From a virus, in IMG/VR virus record IMGVR_UViG_3300020563_000007, positions 1 to 41,772 of that record: a DNA stretch of 41,772 nt; one strand, given 5' to 3'. Positions 40,145-41,772 of this stretch are shown piece by piece (within the stretch, counting starts at the first letter, position 1; each line of letters starts with the position of its first letter). The position numbers and the translations under genes were made by a program. Under the pieces are notes generated by a model. That model was not told where the DNA came from and did no database searches. It saw nothing but the letters and a program-made list of their open reading frames with translations.

Positions 40145-41772
40145 TTATCCTCTCTTTAGCTCTCCGTTTGAATAACTTGAAGTTACTTTAAATCCTACTC
40201 CTGAAATCTTCTCACCAGAAGAAATAGTATCCTTTACCATATTTATGGTGCTCTTTGAAACATCAAAATCCAAATACAAATCTTTTAATCCAATAACATC
40301 ATTCGATTCTGGATATGCTTGAATCTCAATAATATTGTTTTCTAGTTCAGTTTCTGTAATAACTGTAGTTGAAAGCATTATTTCTCCAGTAACATAATCA
40401 ACAGTTCCAGCAGATTTAATAATTACTCTATTTGTATTATTTTCTTTGATTTGCTTTACGATTGATAAAATTCCAGTCTTCTTATCTGCATTTGGAACAT
40501 CTGTTAAATAAACTGTTTCCAATTCTCCAGAAATTTTAAATCCAGTGGATTTAATATTAAATCCAGCAGAATCCACATGGAAAGCATTTCCAAAGCAAAG
40601 TTCATATTGAGCAGATTGATTAACTAATGCTTTTAAATTCCTTCTAATTCTTACTCGGGTAATATTTGAAGTAATTGATCTATCTACATTATCAATTACA
40701 TTCAAAATTTTACTATACTTAAATCTACCACCAAACTTATTAACCTCAACAGAATTAGAATAAGATTGTAGTGAATTGGTAATATTAGTTTTTAAATCAT
40801 TGACATTATTAACTTGTGAAGAATTATAATAGACATATGAATCAATCTCAACATAAAGAACCTTCAGATCTATAATTTTTTGATTGATACCTGTCAGTGA
40901 ATAATTTTTTAATCGACTTAAAATAAAATCTTTATCGAAGTCAGATATAAAATCTCCATTTTTTGGTTTAATACTTATCTGAACTGTTCCAAATTGAGGT
41001 GGATTTAATTCTTCACCCCCAACAACAGATACTGATTCTGTATTTGGATAGATTGATTGAATAATCGCTTCATAATCTCTAGCTGTTACTGCCCTATATT
41101 GTGCTGAGTACAATCTTGGTGCAAAATATTTAATTGATTCTACTGGTTCAATGCTTGTTCCATTAGAAGACTTATTAACTGTAGTTAAGGTTGTAGAAGA
41201 TACCGTTGCAGATCCTCCTAGAGAATCAACAAATGTACCTGCAAAAGCAAAATTTGTAGCTCCATTCCCCTCTTCACCATCAGTAACAATATAAGTTACT
41301 GTGATGATTGTGCCATTTTCAAGTTTTTTACCAAAGTAACCATCACCAAAAAGTAATTCATACTTCTCATCCTGTATCTCTTGAATTAAATAAATTTCAG
41401 AAGTTGAATTAATGCTCAGAATATTATCAACTCTTTGATATTCTCTACCTACCCCTGTATCTGATGTACCTTTTACTTTAACTATAATAGTCTGAGTATC
41501 AATATATGAGTTATCTAAGATAAATCTTTGGTCTAAACTACCATCAACTGTAAAGGTCTTTTTCAGTAAAGTTCCTTGGTAAATCTCAATTGGTTCGTCA
41601 GCAGTTCCAAAAGTTGCTGTCTGATTTGTGACTGTGGTAGTTATATTTTCTGGGATTGAAAAGATATATGAATTCTCATTTGATGCCGTTCCAACGCACA
41701 CAGGACCCCTTGCTTCAAGAGTTAGGGTAGGGCTGGTGAATGAACTACTAACGCCCACCTGAAGCGTTACAG
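40145..41772 (-). CDS. gp6: Baseplate wedge protein gp6 (5' end cut by window edge)
   Basis: Baseplate wedge subunit of the J family; in T4 gp6 forms the iris ring that holds the wedges around the hub. The frame is open to the right edge (codons for V-T-L-Q precede the GTG at 41758), so that GTG is not taken as the start. About 541 codons are visible of perhaps 640-660. Landmarks are EIYQGTLLKKTFTVDG, YELLFGDGYFGKKLENGTII, APRLYSAQYRAVTARDYEAIIQSIYPN (the conserved baseplate-J segment), SVVGGEELNPPQFGTVQISIKPKNGDFIS, the NRVIIKSAGTVDYVTGEI segment and the C-terminal KDTISSGEKISGVGFK. The stop is one base before the giant gene's ATG, so the two are coupled. Confidence 0.94.
   Translation of the reverse strand, partial: VTLQVGVSSSFTSPTLTLEARGPVCVGTASNENSYIFSIPENITTTVTNQTATFGTADEPIEIYQGTLLKKTFTVDGSLDQRFILDNSYIDTQTIIVKVKGTSDTGVGREYQRVDNILSINSTSEIYLIQEIQDEKYELLFGDGYFGKKLENGTIITVTYIVTDGEEGNGATNFAFAGTFVDSLGGSATVSSTTLTTVNKSSNGTSIEPVESIKYFAPRLYSAQYRAVTARDYEAIIQSIYPNTESVSVVGGEELNPPQFGTVQISIKPKNGDFISDFDKDFILSRLKNYSLTGINQKIIDLKVLYVEIDSYVYYNSSQVNNVNDLKTNITNSLQSYSNSVEVNKFGGRFKYSKILNVIDNVDRSITSNITRVRIRRNLKALVNQSAQYELCFGNAFHVDSAGFNIKSTGFKISGELETVYLTDVPNADKKTGILSIVKQIKENNTNRVIIKSAGTVDYVTGEIMLSTTVITETELENNIIEIQAYPESNDVIGLKDLYLDFDVSKSTINMVKDTISSGEKISGVGFKVTSSYSNGELKRG

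Noticed and set aside
41756-41758. GTG as the true start of gp6
   Set aside because: The frame is open to the window edge and the visible length is about 100 residues short of T4 gp6, so the start lies outside.
1-41772. Auxiliary metabolic genes, tRNAs, CRISPR, integrase or IS elements
   Set aside because: Every base except gaps of at most 84 is accounted for by structural, packaging or small unknown genes on one strand. None of these other elements is visible.

Overview
The window is a segment of a T4-like myovirus genome, most probably a marine cyanophage (a Prochlorococcus or Synechococcus myovirus) or a close marine relative. The evidence is T4 synteny (genes 6, 8, 13, 14, 15, 16, 17, 18, 19, 20 in T4 order), AT-rich DNA, very tight packing, and several modules I know mainly from marine T4-like phages: a DUF4815 baseplate protein, a YHYH-like domain in a giant baseplate protein, DUF5661 and small Cys/Lys-rich modules, and glycine/tyrosine 'GxGYT' repeats. 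No host-derived metabolic gene, tRNA, integrase, IS element or CRISPR array was seen. The host cannot be fixed from the sequence.

Every gene lies on the minus strand, so transcription runs from the right edge to the left. Reading in that direction: baseplate genes (5'-truncated gp6; a 4169-residue giant protein in the gene 7 slot; gp8; a 2362-residue DUF4815 protein); four small ORFs, two of them probably structural; a 707-residue fibre-like protein with an Mtd-like N terminus; a short coiled-coil protein where T4 has the whisker gene wac; neck and tail-completion genes gp13, gp14 (expanded to 1019 residues) and gp15; small terminase gp16; a three-gene cassette (682-, 102- and 476-residue proteins); large terminase gp17; a 76-residue zinc-ribbon protein; sheath gp18; tube gp19; and portal gp20, cut at the left edge. 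T4 genes 9, 10, 11 and 12 are not recognisable by sequence.

Together the genes build the contractile tail, baseplate and neck, and supply the DNA-packaging motor (gp16, gp17, gp20). Most junctions are a 1-base TAATG/TGATG overlap or a gap of a few bases. Four of the wider gaps hold an exact NATAAATA late-promoter box, and three more junctions hold a CTAAATA variant, which suggests several late transcription units.

The points most worth follow-up are: (i) a 102-residue protein whose first ten residues look like the T4 capsid-targeting peptide with its gp21 cleavage site; (ii) the adjacent 682-residue mosaic of small Cys/Lys-rich modules; (iii) an insert of about 720 residues in neck protein gp14 containing 11 GxGYT repeats around a LamG-like domain; (iv) the giant baseplate protein, with a YHYH-like domain that has lost both name-giving histidines and several recurring internal modules; (v) the seven-member promoter-box family. 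There is no gene-free stretch longer than 84 bases.
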